A DNA stretch of 64,000 nt, from NCBI GenBank assembly GCA_963824415.1, contig CAWGPM010000002.1, positions 496,001 to 560,000 on the forward strand. Direction: 5' to 3'. Positions 8,471-17,010 of this stretch are shown here, in pieces. Below the pieces are notes generated by a model. That model did no database searches and was not told where the DNA came from. It saw only the letters and a program-made list of their open reading frames with translations. Position 1 is the stretch's first letter. Every line of letters begins with the position of its first letter. This DNA is from JABDQA01 sp963824415 (GTDB taxonomy: Bacteria; Desulfobacterota; Desulfobulbia; Desulfobulbales; Desulfocapsaceae). Made by a program: the position numbers and the translations under genes.

Positions 8471-9379
8471 ATGACGAAAAAACTGATAAACTATAAAAGG
8501 TTACGGACGAGTTGGCTGCCGCTGACGGGGATACTCACCTGCCTTTTTCTGCTCGGGCTTGTCGGCTGCGCGGACCTCTCAACGACCGAGGGACAGCTGC
8601 GGCAAGATACCAACATCCTCCTGGAGCAACAGCTTCGCGACGGGGAAATAGCCTCCTGGATTGTCCCCGAAGAACCGGGCACAGAACGCAACCTTGCCGT
8701 CTTTCTTACCTGTACCGAGGAGAACAGACTGTGCCGTTATTACTACACAGTTCTCGTTGTCAACGGCAGGCCGGAAAAAAGGGTTTATGGACGCAGCTGT
8801 CGAAATTACCAGAATAACTGGGAAGAGGTTTCTTGGGTTATTGACGATGATCCGGCCATGCACCGGCGCATCCAGCAGCGCTACAACGAGTTGCTCGCCA
8901 TGGGCAAAGGCGCCCCCTCGGCAGATTACACAGACAGTTACCGCTTGCCGGCCCTGCTGTCCAAGAACCTGGGCAGAGCTGAAAGTAAATACCAGTTAAC
9001 GCTTGGCAGAATGATCGAGAATGCTTCGCTGGATAACCGCATCAACCCGCTGCTGATCCACGCTGTCGTAAACACCGAGTCAGCCTATAACCCCAGGGCC
9101 AGGTCACCTGTGGGAGCTATCGGCCTGATGCAGTTGATGCCTGCCACTGCAGGTGAATTGCGGGTTGATCCCCTTATCCCGGAGGAGAACCTTGACGGCG
9201 GCACCCGCTACCTGAGGCAGCAGCTAGACCGCCCGGGGATCAAGGGCAATGTCCCTCTAGCCCTGGCAGCATACAATGCCGGTTACGGCAACGTACGCAA
9301 ACACGGCTACAAGGTACCGCCATTCGAGGAAACCAGGAACTACGTAAAAAAGATAATGGCCCTGTACGCTGGACAATAG
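8471..9379 (+). CDS. Lipoprotein lytic murein transglycosylase (SLT family)
   Basis: 302 residues. The frame is open from 8222, overlapping the previous gene, but ATG 8471 gives a proper signal peptide with lipobox LVGC, lipid-bearing Cys near residue 33. The N-terminal ~110 residues include two Cys (FLTCTEENRLC) and no named domain. The C-terminal third is a family 1 lytic transglycosylase: catalytic Glu203 in VNTESAYNPRARS, then VGAIGLMQLMPATA and LALAAYNAGYGNV. The enzyme cleaves peptidoglycan glycan strands to 1,6-anhydro products from the inner face of the outer membrane. Confidence 0.88.
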   Translation: MTKKLINYKRLRTSWLPLTGILTCLFLLGLVGCADLSTTEGQLRQDTNILLEQQLRDGEIASWIVPEEPGTERNLAVFLTCTEENRLCRYYYTVLVVNGRPEKRVYGRSCRNYQNNWEEVSWVIDDDPAMHRRIQQRYNELLAMGKGAPSADYTDSYRLPALLSKNLGRAESKYQLTLGRMIENASLDNRINPLLIHAVVNTESAYNPRARSPVGAIGLMQLMPATAGELRVDPLIPEENLDGGTRYLRQQLDRPGIKGNVPLALAAYNAGYGNVRKHGYKVPPFEETRNYVKKIMALYAGQ

Positions 9380-9650
9380 CACGCTTGCCTTCCCCAGCAA
9401 ACCCTTCAGACAACAAGCGCAACCACGAGCATAAAACTGTAAATCTTCAAAACAGCAGCAAAACAGTCGAGGCCGCCAGGATGAAGGCCCAGATCATAGG
9501 TTTACAGACATATCAGGAACTCCTGCAATCTGTGTGAACGATGTTTTGATAAACAGTAGCACTGGTAAGCCTTTGTAACAATATTTTGAGTTGGTGGATA
9601 CCATAGGGCTGTTTTTGTCCATCAGGTGAACCAAATCAAGATAATCTTAA

Positions 9651-9663
9651 GGCTACCTTGAAA
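9651..9663 (+). repeat. Solo end motif of the palindromic repeat
   Basis: GGCTACCTTGAAA, identical to the left end of the full repeats, but with no matching interior. It lies 18 bases upstream of the HD-GYP start codon. Together with the surrounding 9380-9680 stretch, which otherwise contains no gene or structure I can support, it forms the intergenic region after the transglycosylase gene. Confidence 0.5.
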
Positions 9664-9680
9664 CTGAAGAGGAATCAGGT

Positions 9681-10586
9681 ATGCCGGAATATCGATTGGC
9701 CTATGCGGTAACGGATCTTGAGGATAACCTGCTTCTGCCTGCCGGAACTCAGCTGACCCGCCAGGTCATGCAGGATCTTGCCAGGCGGGAATCAGGCACC
9801 ATCAAATTCTGTCGGTTGCTGGATTCCTCGCAGATTCAGGATGATCTGGTCGGCTATCTAGCCGTTCCTCCCTATGACGTGATCACCAGCCACGATGCCC
9901 AGCATGCAGCGCTGCTTGACATCGCCGGGGAGGTTCGTGTTCCCGAAGCCATTTTAAATTCTTTTTTTCGTTTTCGCGAAACGGACATCTATACCTATCG
10001 CCATCTGTTGCTGGTTTTCGCCCTGTCGATTCTCATTGCCCGTGAGCTGATCGGGGAAAAGGAAAAATTGCTCCAGGAGGTGAGTGCCGGCCCCACCCAT
10101 GATATCGGCAAGCTTTGCATCCCGCCGGCCATTCTTTCCAAACAGACACCGCTTTCCAAGGCCGAGCATGAGTATCTGAAGCATCATGCGCTTGCCGGCT
10201 ACGTTCTTTTAGTCTATTACTTCCGAGATCCCGAGATCCTTGCCGCCCGGGTTGCCCGAGACCATCATGAACGCAAGGATGGCAGCGGCTACCCGGCGGG
10301 CAGGTCTGTCGATGATTTACTGATCGACATTGTCATGGTCGCTGATATTTATGACGCCCTGATTTCGCCGAGGCCTTACCGGCCGGTTTCCTACGAAAAC
10401 CGCAGTGCCCTTGAGGAACTCATTGCCCAGGCCCAGCGCGGAACCATCAGCGAGACGGTCGTCCGGGTGCTCGTGGCCCTGAATCGGCGATCTAAACCTC
10501 ACCAGCAAAATTGCGTCATTTCCGCCGAACGCCGCGGAGAAGCGCCATCGGAAAATGTCTACGGGGTCATCAAAGAGGAGAGCTGA
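9681..10586 (+). CDS. HD-GYP domain protein (probable c-di-GMP phosphodiesterase)
   Basis: 301 residues. The N-terminal ~90 residues have no named domain. Residues about 105-260 carry the HD-GYP fold: THDIGKLCIP (the HD pair), KHHALAGY, then DHHERKDGSGYPAG, the complete HHExxDGxGYP signature, and VADIYDALIS.RPYR. The expected first metal-binding His lies in the TYRHLLLV region. The family hydrolyses cyclic di-GMP. GAGGAA at 9669-9674 precedes the ATG. It converges with a PilZ-domain gene 170 bases downstream, the receptor side of the same second-messenger system. Confidence 0.88.
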   Translation: MPEYRLAYAVTDLEDNLLLPAGTQLTRQVMQDLARRESGTIKFCRLLDSSQIQDDLVGYLAVPPYDVITSHDAQHAALLDIAGEVRVPEAILNSFFRFRETDIYTYRHLLLVFALSILIARELIGEKEKLLQEVSAGPTHDIGKLCIPPAILSKQTPLSKAEHEYLKHHALAGYVLLVYYFRDPEILAARVARDHHERKDGSGYPAGRSVDDLLIDIVMVADIYDALISPRPYRPVSYENRSALEELIAQAQRGTISETVVRVLVALNRRSKPHQQNCVISAERRGEAPSENVYGVIKEES

Positions 10587-10756
10587 CCCTACCTGCCATG
10601 TGCTATGCAGCTTGATCGTTTTGACAAAACTTCATTTGTCGTGTCGCTCGTCGCAGCCAGGGCATGCCTGTGTGGAGGAATCAGGTGTTAGGGTGTAGCG
10701 GGCGGTTTACGAAGGCTTTTTCTCGTGACTTTGAGCGGTCCACGAGTTCGGAGGCA

Positions 10757-11731
10757 TCATTGAATCATCAGTTTTTGCCCCGGAATAATTGGATCGTTGG
10801 CATCGAGACCATTGAGCATCCTGAGTTCACTGATGGCAATCCCGGTTTTTGAACTGATCTGATATAAAGTATCTCCTTCTTTGACAACGTAATATTTTGC
10901 ATTCTGCACTTGTGGATCAATGTTCGATTCAGCCAAGAGAGGTTTCTGATAACGTGTTAATTCATCGGAGATTTGCTGAACTAAATGACTTTGATTTTTC
11001 AACTCCGTGCTCATGGATTCAAGCGTTTCAATTGCCGGTAAATTTTCCTTCAAAGCATATATCTCAATTTGAAGATTACTTAATTCCTCTTTAAAATGTA
11101 TAAGTGAATCATTAATAAACCGATAAGATTCAATCTGTTGTTCTAGTATCAGCAGTCGTTTATCCAACTGAGCGAGCATCTGCTGGCTGTCTGCTTTTTC
11201 TTCAAGTGAAATCGACAATAAATAAAGTATTGGAATTAATATAACTGCGGCGAATACCCATAGTGCGTAATTTCTGTACTTATTGTTGCTACGGGGTGGT
11301 TTGACTTGTTGGGGAAATGCGGCTTGTTGGGATCGATCAATCTCGCTGAAATCTTCTTTCCAGCCTGAGGCAAGATTGCCAGAGAAAAATTTTAAACTAT
11401 CCTCGGATATTTCTGTGAACTGTAAAGCAATACCATGGGAGAATGGCTGTTCTGCACCTCTCTTGAGAGGGAAGACCCTGATAATCTCAGCCCTGGCAAC
11501 GATGACATCTTCACATTCAGGGATTTCAAATGCGAGGCGAACATTTTCGCCACGATCTAATTGGTGTTCCAGATGGATGAGTGCCCCACCACGAGATGCG
11601 TCTATTGTCTTCCCTTCATAGGTGGCCCTATAAGTAATGACCGTCACAGGCCAATCAACGACCGCTCGGGGATACTCACGCCTCTTGTGTGAGCGTCTAC
11701 CTGATCTATCGGCAGATAGTTCAGATAACAT
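10757..11731 (-). CDS. PilZ domain - membrane helix - coiled coil - LysM protein
   Basis: 324 residues. Residues about 13-115 are a PilZ c-di-GMP receptor with both ligand motifs visible (RRSHKRREYPR, then DASRGG). A single membrane helix lies at about 155-173 (ALWVFAAVILIPILYLL). Residues about 175-265 are strongly heptad-like (coiled coil). A C-terminal LysM peptidoglycan-binding domain covers about 279-323 (YYVVKEGDTLYQISSKTGI, then LNGLDANDPIIPGQKL). The topology places PilZ in the cytoplasm and LysM in the periplasm, so it could transmit c-di-GMP level to the cell wall. The only Shine-Dalgarno-like sequence before the start (AAGG) lies inside a solo repeat end. Confidence 0.85.
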   Translation of the reverse strand: MLSELSADRSGRRSHKRREYPRAVVDWPVTVITYRATYEGKTIDASRGGALIHLEHQLDRGENVRLAFEIPECEDVIVARAEIIRVFPLKRGAEQPFSHGIALQFTEISEDSLKFFSGNLASGWKEDFSEIDRSQQAAFPQQVKPPRSNNKYRNYALWVFAAVILIPILYLLSISLEEKADSQQMLAQLDKRLLILEQQIESYRFINDSLIHFKEELSNLQIEIYALKENLPAIETLESMSTELKNQSHLVQQISDELTRYQKPLLAESNIDPQVQNAKYYVVKEGDTLYQISSKTGIAISELRMLNGLDANDPIIPGQKLMIQ

Positions 11732-11732
11732 T

Positions 11733-11750
11733 AGGGCACCTTGAAAAATT
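11733..11750 (+). repeat. Solo end of the palindromic repeat at the PilZ-LysM start
   Basis: GGGCACCTTGAAAAATT matches the repeat end (GGCTACCTTGAAAAAT) with two differences. It lies directly before the start codon of the minus-strand PilZ-LysM gene; read on that strand it gives TTTTTCAAGGTGCC, so AAGG sits at Shine-Dalgarno distance from the ATG. The 11751-12025 stretch beyond it holds no gene I can support. Confidence 0.55.
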
Positions 11751-12025
11751 CGCTCCCAACACTATTCAATACCACCTTTGTAAATATAAATTTGTTTCAT
11801 TTCAGACACCTGAACAAGAGTATCACAAAATGCAATCTGTTACCTAATTGTATTTCAGAGGAGCAAGCGATTATGACTTTCCCCCATGTTTTATTGCGAG
11901 CCGGCAGGTGCTTAATTGCAATGGCTGCCTGTTTCAGCTTATCGCATCGGCTCCTTCTCAAGCTCCCTTTATTTCACTAAAATGACTGTAGGCAAAAATA
12001 AGTTTAGGATCGGTAAAAAATCCAA

Positions 12026-12179
12026 CCCTATGGCTACCTTGCAAAATTATGATTTTGGTTCAGAATCAAGGCGCGCGTGAAAATTTTACCACAGGCATAT
12101 AGCTAATATTCCGAGGATAAAATTTTTGCGCGCAACGCAGAGTTTGGGCAAAAAGACAATTTTTCAAGGTAGCCCTATG
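12026..12179 (-). repeat. Full copy of the palindromic dispersed repeat (inverted orientation)
   Basis: About 150 bases that read, on the minus strand, like the copies at 26.7 and 48.9 kb. The ends are CTATGGCTACCTTGCAAAAT and, inverted, AGGGCTACCTTGAAAAATT. Internal blocks GGCGCGCGTGAAAATTTT and TTTTTGCGCGCAACGC are roughly complementary, so the whole element can fold on itself. Both sides show CTAT next to the ends, a possible 4-base target duplication. It carries no open reading frame of note. Confidence 0.8.
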
Positions 12180-12207
12180 TCTTGGTGCAAGATCGACATG
12201 AGGCGGA

Positions 12208-12342
12208 GTATAGCAGGTGCGGGGTGTCATATGGCGACAGCCCGACTCAATATACAGGTAGCCTGCAGGAAGAACCTTAACTGTGCAACAGCTCTAATGT
12301 TTGGCCTTTGCCGGACAATGAGTGTCGTATCACCTGCTATAC
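12208..12342. other. 135-bp segment bounded by a perfect 12-bp inverted repeat
   Basis: GTATAGCAGGTG at 12208-12219 is the exact reverse complement of CACCTGCTATAC at 12331-12342. The interior contains no supportable coding frame. It lies about 30 bases from the end of the palindromic repeat. It could be a miniature mobile element or a structured RNA with a closing stem; no reverse transcriptase or transposase is adjacent. Function unknown. Confidence 0.45.
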
Positions 12343-12402
12343 ACCCAAGAGGACAGGGAGGAGGGGGAGTAGAATTTGTTTTAACTTGAAATTACTAAAT
12401 TG

Positions 12403-12591
12403 TCAGGAGGGGTTTTGTTCTCTCTTGTTTTTTTTTAGAAGCCACTTCTTGCGTTCTTCTTTACCCCTTGCAATAGCTTCTAAATCTTTTTGATTATGCT
12501 CTTTAATTCGAGCGATTAACTGCTCGGGTACTTTACCTATATATTCAGAAGAAACAGTAATTCTAGTTATTTGTGAAGAGTTTACAGCCAT
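12403..12591 (-). CDS. Small hypothetical protein, highly charged
   Basis: 62 residues, lysine- and glutamate-rich in the C-terminal half (ARGKEERKKWLLKKNKREQ), no domain recognised. A GGA three bases before the ATG is too close for a good ribosome binding site. It lies in a decayed, AT-rich area, so it may be a chance frame or a relic. Kept because no better gene occupies the stretch. Confidence 0.3.
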   Translation of the reverse strand: MAVNSSQITRITVSSEYIGKVPEQLIARIKEHNQKDLEAIARGKEERKKWLLKKNKREQNPS

Positions 12592-13066
12592 GTTCCAAGG
12601 GTATCGAGCAGAATTTTTTTTGATTAGTATCTCAGATTTATCTGCAATTTTCGCTCCATTTATTTGGCAAAAAAAAGGATTAATATATACAGCGTATTAG
12701 CTGTGTGCTGCATTTTTGAAATAAAATTTTTCCAATATGATGGTCCCGTTTTTTCCAGATACTTGTAAAATGAAGACAAGGTTGTGGTGATTAACCTACT
12801 GAAGTCAAATAAAAAGTGAGTAGATAAAGATAACTATTCGATTTCTTGAAATTAATAAAAATTAACTTTTATCCATTAATTTCAGATAATTAATAAACAA
12901 CGAATGTCCCCCTATCAATCTTTAACCTTAGGTTTAACAGAACAGGGGAATTACATAATCACAAGCCGAGGATACTTATTGCGAGTAGCCTCAATGATGC
13001 ATTTGAGGTAGGAGACAAGTTATATTGTGATGATCTTAGCTCTTAGCGCCAAACACCTATTCCAGA
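12592..13066. other. AT-rich stretch with no recognisable gene
   Basis: About 475 bases, strongly AT-rich in 12640-12920, with no open frame of useful length and no clear repeat or RNA structure. It lies between a doubtful small ORF and a broken regulator, and probably represents decayed sequence. Confidence 0.5.
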
Positions 13067-13211
13067 TCAGGCATTAATTCCGTTTAGAGTAATGCCATGC
13101 TGTTTCATCTTCTCGTAGAAAGTTGATTTACTGATCTCAAGCGACGCTGCCGCTTTGGCAACATTTCCCTGATTTACCTTCAGTTTCTCGATGAGCACCT
13201 CTTTTTCAAGA
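13067..13211 (-). pseudogene. C-terminal Fis-type HTH fragment of a sigma-54 activator
   Basis: The minus strand encodes about 48 residues ending in a stop at 13067-13069: LEKEVLIEKLKVNQGNVAK, then AAASLEISKSTFYEKMKQHGI. This is the DNA-binding end of an NtrC-type activator. The upstream part (receiver and AAA+ domains) is gone; the frame is interrupted exactly where an IS200/IS605-type right end begins at 13212. Too short to be functional, and not visible as a long frame. Confidence 0.75.
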
Positions 13212-13506
13212 TTGATAAATAATCCCCGCCGCAAGCAGCGGGGTATTCAAACACTAGAACAGCGTTAACTGCTTATGCAACTGCTTATACTCTCCATGCT
13301 TTCCCTGATTCTTTATACATTCGCGAATCACATCCTCATTTGCATGCTCTCCGACCGTCGATACAAAATAGCCGTCTGTCCAAAACTCTCCTCCCCACAA
13401 CTGAGCTTTTACCTCTGGAACTATAGAAAATATCTCCCGGGCCGTTATGCTCTTAATTTTTGTGACGATCTTTGTTGGGCTATACGATGATATTTGATTT
13501 TAGATA
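13212..13506 (-). mobile_element. IS200/IS605-family remnant: right end, hairpin and TnpA C-terminal fragment
   Basis: The minus strand at 13254-13506 encodes the C-terminal ~84 residues of a Y1 transposase (SPTKIVTKIKSITAREIF, LWGGEFWTDGYFVSTVG, KQLTLF-stop). The N-terminal part with the HUH motif is missing: a TAA stop sits in frame just upstream. Downstream of the stop lies a GC hairpin, CCCCGCTGCTTGCGGCGGGG (13224-13243), typical of this family's subterminal structures, followed by AT-rich bases and TCAA, which is the kind of tetranucleotide cleaved at the right end of IS608-like elements. The element abuts the truncated sigma-54 activator. Confidence 0.75.
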
Positions 13507-13694
13507 AGTTGCGGTGATAGCATGAAATATTACCTCAGATTCTGCTTCGCGTGAAGAGGGGGGATGAGGTTGACCCACTGGCTCAGGTTGGCGGGTCTTT
13601 TTTTAAGACTGGTAGCAAGTATCAACCTTCTGATGGCCGCAGGCGTGGTTTGATATTGTATTTGAAGTGGTTGTGTGATGGTCTAAACCTCATG

Positions 13695-13720
13695 GGCTGA
13701 TGGTCAGCCGCTTTTTCTTT
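13695..13720 (+). terminator. Hairpin followed by T-rich tract
   Basis: GGCTGA-TGG-TCAGCC is a perfect 6-bp stem with a 3-base loop, followed by GCTTTTTCTTTT. A second, weaker GACCC/GGGTC pair with T7 lies at about 13573-13600. No intact gene ends just upstream, so these may serve the lost part of the region. Confidence 0.45.
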
Positions 13721-13782
13721 TGCGGCGGTAATGTCCTATCGGTACAATCAGTTTAAATTGATAAAAATTACCGGAGGGGTTT

Positions 13783-14575
13783 ATGCGATACGGCGCAATG
13801 AATTTTCCCATAGTACCTATTCTTGATGAAATCGAAACATTTGCAGGATTAGGCTTCGACTATCTTGAGCTTACAATGGATCACCCAGAGGCTCATTACA
13901 GCACTGTATCAGCAAACCAGGCAGCAATCACCAAGGCGCTGCGACGTCACGATATGGGGATTGTCTGTCATTTGCCTACCTTTGTCAGTCCGGCAGACCT
14001 GACGGACAGTATCAGGCGTGCATCGGTCACGGAAATGAAGCGGTCGCTATCAGTAGCCACCGATTTGGGAGCGAAAAAAGTTGTTTTACATCCTCCAATG
14101 ATTGGCGGCATGGGCGCTTACGTACCTGAGAAGGCCATGGGCTATGCTTATGACTTTTTATCGGAGATTCTCAGCCAGTCTGAAACGCTGGGAGTTACCA
14201 TCTGTCTGGAGAACATGATGCCCAGAAATAATTTTGGCGTTGAGCCTCCAGAATTGGAAATGATTTTCAACACCTTTCCGTCATTAAAATTCACCCTCGA
14301 TACAGGCCATGCTAATCTTAATGACAACGGGCAGAACCGCTTACAAGAGTTGGTTAGGCGTTTCGTTGATAGAGTTGGCCATGTGCATTTGAGTGATAAC
14401 CGTGGCGTATATGATGACCATTTCCGGTTAGGTACTGGAAATATAGATTTTCCGAAGTTTGGCCAATGCTCTTGTTGAGGCCGGCTATGATGACACAGTT
14501 ACCTTCGAGGTGTTTGACCGCAACAGACAAATGCTCGTAGAAAGTCGTGAATTCTGGTGCAAGCTGGTCGACTAA
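13783..14575 (+). pseudogene. Sugar phosphate isomerase/epimerase-like TIM-barrel protein, frameshifted
   Basis: The first 225 residues match the xylose-isomerase-like/AP-endonuclease-2 TIM barrel: YLELTMDHPEAHY, HLPTFVSP, KKVVLHPPMIGG, ICLENMMPRNN, FTLDTGHANL and HVHLSDNRG, supplying the expected Glu, His and Asp metal ligands. At 14461-14462 the frame breaks. Ignoring one G restores a 263-residue protein that runs on through ANALVEAGYDDTVTFEV and ends at the TAA at 14573-14575. Whether the extra base is real or a sequence error cannot be told here. A GGAGGGG at 13773-13779 is a good ribosome binding site. Substrate unknown. Confidence 0.8.
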
Positions 14576-14640
14576 TAACAACCTAAGAAAAGCCTGGCCA
14601 GAGCACTCTGGAGGTACTTCCAGTATTGCAGGGTGGTGGG

Positions 14641-16241
14641 CTGTTGACAGTGTTGAATGCGCCCTGGACTGGCAGAACAAGATTAACAGCGAGACAACTC
14701 CTTTGCGGTTTCGCATCGGCATAAATCTTGGGGAAATTATTCCTGAAGACGACGATATATTTGGCGATGGTGTGAATATTGCCGCCCGGATCGAAGCCCT
14801 TGCAGCTCCCGGAGGCATCTGCGTTTCACGCAGTATTCATGATCAGGTGAAAAACAAGGTCAGCAATCAATTTGAGTATCTTGGAGAGAAGAAGGCCAAG
14901 AATATCTCTGACCCTTTGTGTCTTTATAAAGTCCTGACAGAATACGAAGTTACGGAACGACTGGTGAGCAATAAACTTAGCTTGCCCGAGAAGCCGTCGA
15001 TTGCGGTGCTTCCTTTTGAAAATATGAGTGTAGACCCCGAGCAGGAGTTTTTTTGCGACGGTATTACTGAGGAGATCATTACGGGCCTAGCTTCTGTTCC
15101 GCAACTCTTCGTTATTGCCCGGAACTCTTCCTTCACGTTCAAGGGCAGGCATGCAAAAGTGCAGGAAATTGGTGAGGAACTAGGAGTTAAATACGTCCTT
15201 GAGGGAAGTGTCCGCAAGTCATTGAATAGAGTCAGGATAACCGCTCAGCTTATCGATGCGACATCGGGTAATCATTTATGGGCCGATCGCTACGATCGTG
15301 AACTCACAGATATCTTTACCGTTCAAGATCAAATCACCATGAAAATTGTTACTGCTCTGCAAACGAAACTCACCGTTGGGGAGCAGGCTCGTTTGTGGGC
15401 AAGAAGAACCAATAATCTGAATGCCTTCTTGAAATATCTCCATGCCCGTTCGCATTTTGCCCACGGAAAGTTAGAGAACTATCCTCTGGTCAGGCAGATT
15501 GCCCAGGAGGCCATCAACCTGGATGACAACTACTCGGTACCATATGTGCTCATTGCCTGGACACACTACTATGATGGCAAACAAGGTTCTTCAGAGTCAC
15601 GAGAGAAATCTTTTGAGATGGCTGAAAACTTTGTCCGTATAGCCGAAAAGCTGGATGATAGCTACCCGGACACTTACATATTATTGGCTTTTCTTTTACT
15701 CCATCAGAAAAAGTTCGATGAAGCACTGATCGCTGGACGAAAAGCAATCGCTCTAAGTCCTAACAATGCAGAAGCCCATATGATTATGGCGCACATTCTA
15801 CGTTTTATCGGTGAGTTTGAAGAGGCTACTTTGATGGTCAAAAAAGCTTTGCGACTGGAGCCACATTATCCCAGTTTTTACCTGTCAGAACTTGCCATGT
15901 GTCAATACTATACCGGCAGATTTACACAAGCGGTGGAATCGGCCATGGATTTCTTAAGAATGGCTGAAGGCAGGGGGGACACGGAGCTGTTGTATTTCGG
16001 TCACGCCATTCTCGCCATGAACTACGTTCGACTGGATAAATTTGAAGATGCCCGTCTGGCTGCCAAAAGAGTGCTGCACTATTTCCCCAAATATTCTCTC
16101 AAATGGGACAATAAGGCCAGCTTTTACAAATATCCCGAACATCTTGCATTTACGTTGTGGGAAGCGAGACACACCCCGTCATTTTATAGTTGCCAGCTTC
16201 TGGTTTCAAACCTTGGTGTTTTGGAGGAGGCACACCGATAG
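14641..16241 (+). pseudogene. Class III adenylate cyclase - TolB-like - TPR protein, truncated at both ends
   Basis: The homology starts in the middle of a class III cyclase domain (VDSVECALDWQNKIN, RIGINLGEIIPEDDDIFGDG, VNIAARIEALAAPGGIC). The N-terminal half of the catalytic domain with its first metal-binding Asp is missing. A FlgO/TolB-like domain follows (PSIAVLPFENMSVDPEQEFF, DGITEEIITGLA, LEGSVRKSLNRVRITAQLI), then several TPR-like repeats. The C-terminus departs from the family after YPEHLAFTLWEARHT at about 16170. The open frame begins at 14547, overlapping the isomerase tail in another frame. Cannot make cAMP as it stands. Confidence 0.75.
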
Positions 16242-16592
16242 TTGCTTTTGAAAAGAGAGAAGCCAATGCGATTGTATAGAAACTTGTTTTGCTCATGGTC
16301 CTCCTCCTTCATTATGCGACAGAAGATCACATTTAGATTTTTTACTGTAAAGTATGAGCTTGGCGGTGAATAATGACAATATATGCACTTTTCCTAGCCA
16401 GTAAATGGACCTTTGTGGTGGTGATTTGTAAATGGAGATTTATAGAATGGGGTTATCAATAGTTGCACTCCAGCGGTACTTTCATCACAATGAGAGAGAT
16501 TTGATTCGACAACCTTCACAATAAAGACTTTCAGGATTGTTGACGTGTTTCCTGTGAACCTACCGATTGATAGGTATTAAAAACCTTTTTGA
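16242..16592. other. Intergenic stretch without recognisable content
   Basis: About 350 bases between the cyclase remnant and an alkylsulfatase-like fragment. I see no credible gene, repeat copy or terminator. Short minus-strand frames at 16560-16834 are shadows of the next fragment. Confidence 0.5.
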
Positions 16593-16799
16593 CCTGATAT
16601 CAGATGTGTAAAGGAAGAAGGTGAAGCTGAAAATGTTGCGCCACCAGATGGACATTTTCGGCCAAAAGGCAAAGCGCAATTCAAGCACACGCTGGAGATA
16701 CTCCCTAAGGTCAAAGAAACCCTGCCATTTGGCGACAATCGTGATTTTGAGGAGCAGGAGAATGCTTTCATGGTTTCCATGGAGGAGATACAATCATGA
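16593..16799 (+). pseudogene. N-terminal fragment of an alkylsulfatase-like (metallo-beta-lactamase) protein
   Basis: A 68-codon frame in this reading phase contains PDGHFRPKGKAQFKHTLEI, then KVKETLPFGDNRDFEEQENAF, and a stop at 16797-16799. The pattern (HF.PKGK, KHTLE, LPF.D.RDFEE) resembles the segment just after the signal peptide in SDS/alkyl sulfatases of the SdsA/YjcS type, which are about 650 residues. No zinc-binding HxHxDH region follows. Recognition rests on a short stretch, so the family name is moderate. Confidence 0.45.
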
Positions 16800-17010
16800 C
16801 TGATACCGGTCCTGCAAAAGTCTGATCTAATCACCTAGCAAGATGTTGTAGGGATTTGAGGAAAGAAGGTCGATCATACCTGACACGCATTTCATAAATG
16901 CTTATATTTTATCAGTACTCTCGTGGAGATGAATAGAGCAATGGGATTGACAGCTCCCGGAGCAACAGTTTGCCGCCGCCAGGCGGACCCAATTGTCGCC
17001 AGGAGAGATT

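Noticed and set aside
11741..11980. 79-codon plus-strand ORF after the PilZ gene
   Set aside because: Low-complexity hydrophobic translation with no family signal; overlaps the promoter region of the PilZ-LysM gene.
12208..12342. Retron msr-msd RNA
   Set aside because: The closing inverted repeat fits in size, but no reverse transcriptase gene lies within reach on either strand.
13224..13243. GC hairpin as a transcription terminator
   Set aside because: Position after a TnpA stop, with AT-rich flanks and a TCAA end, fits an IS200/IS605 subterminal hairpin better.
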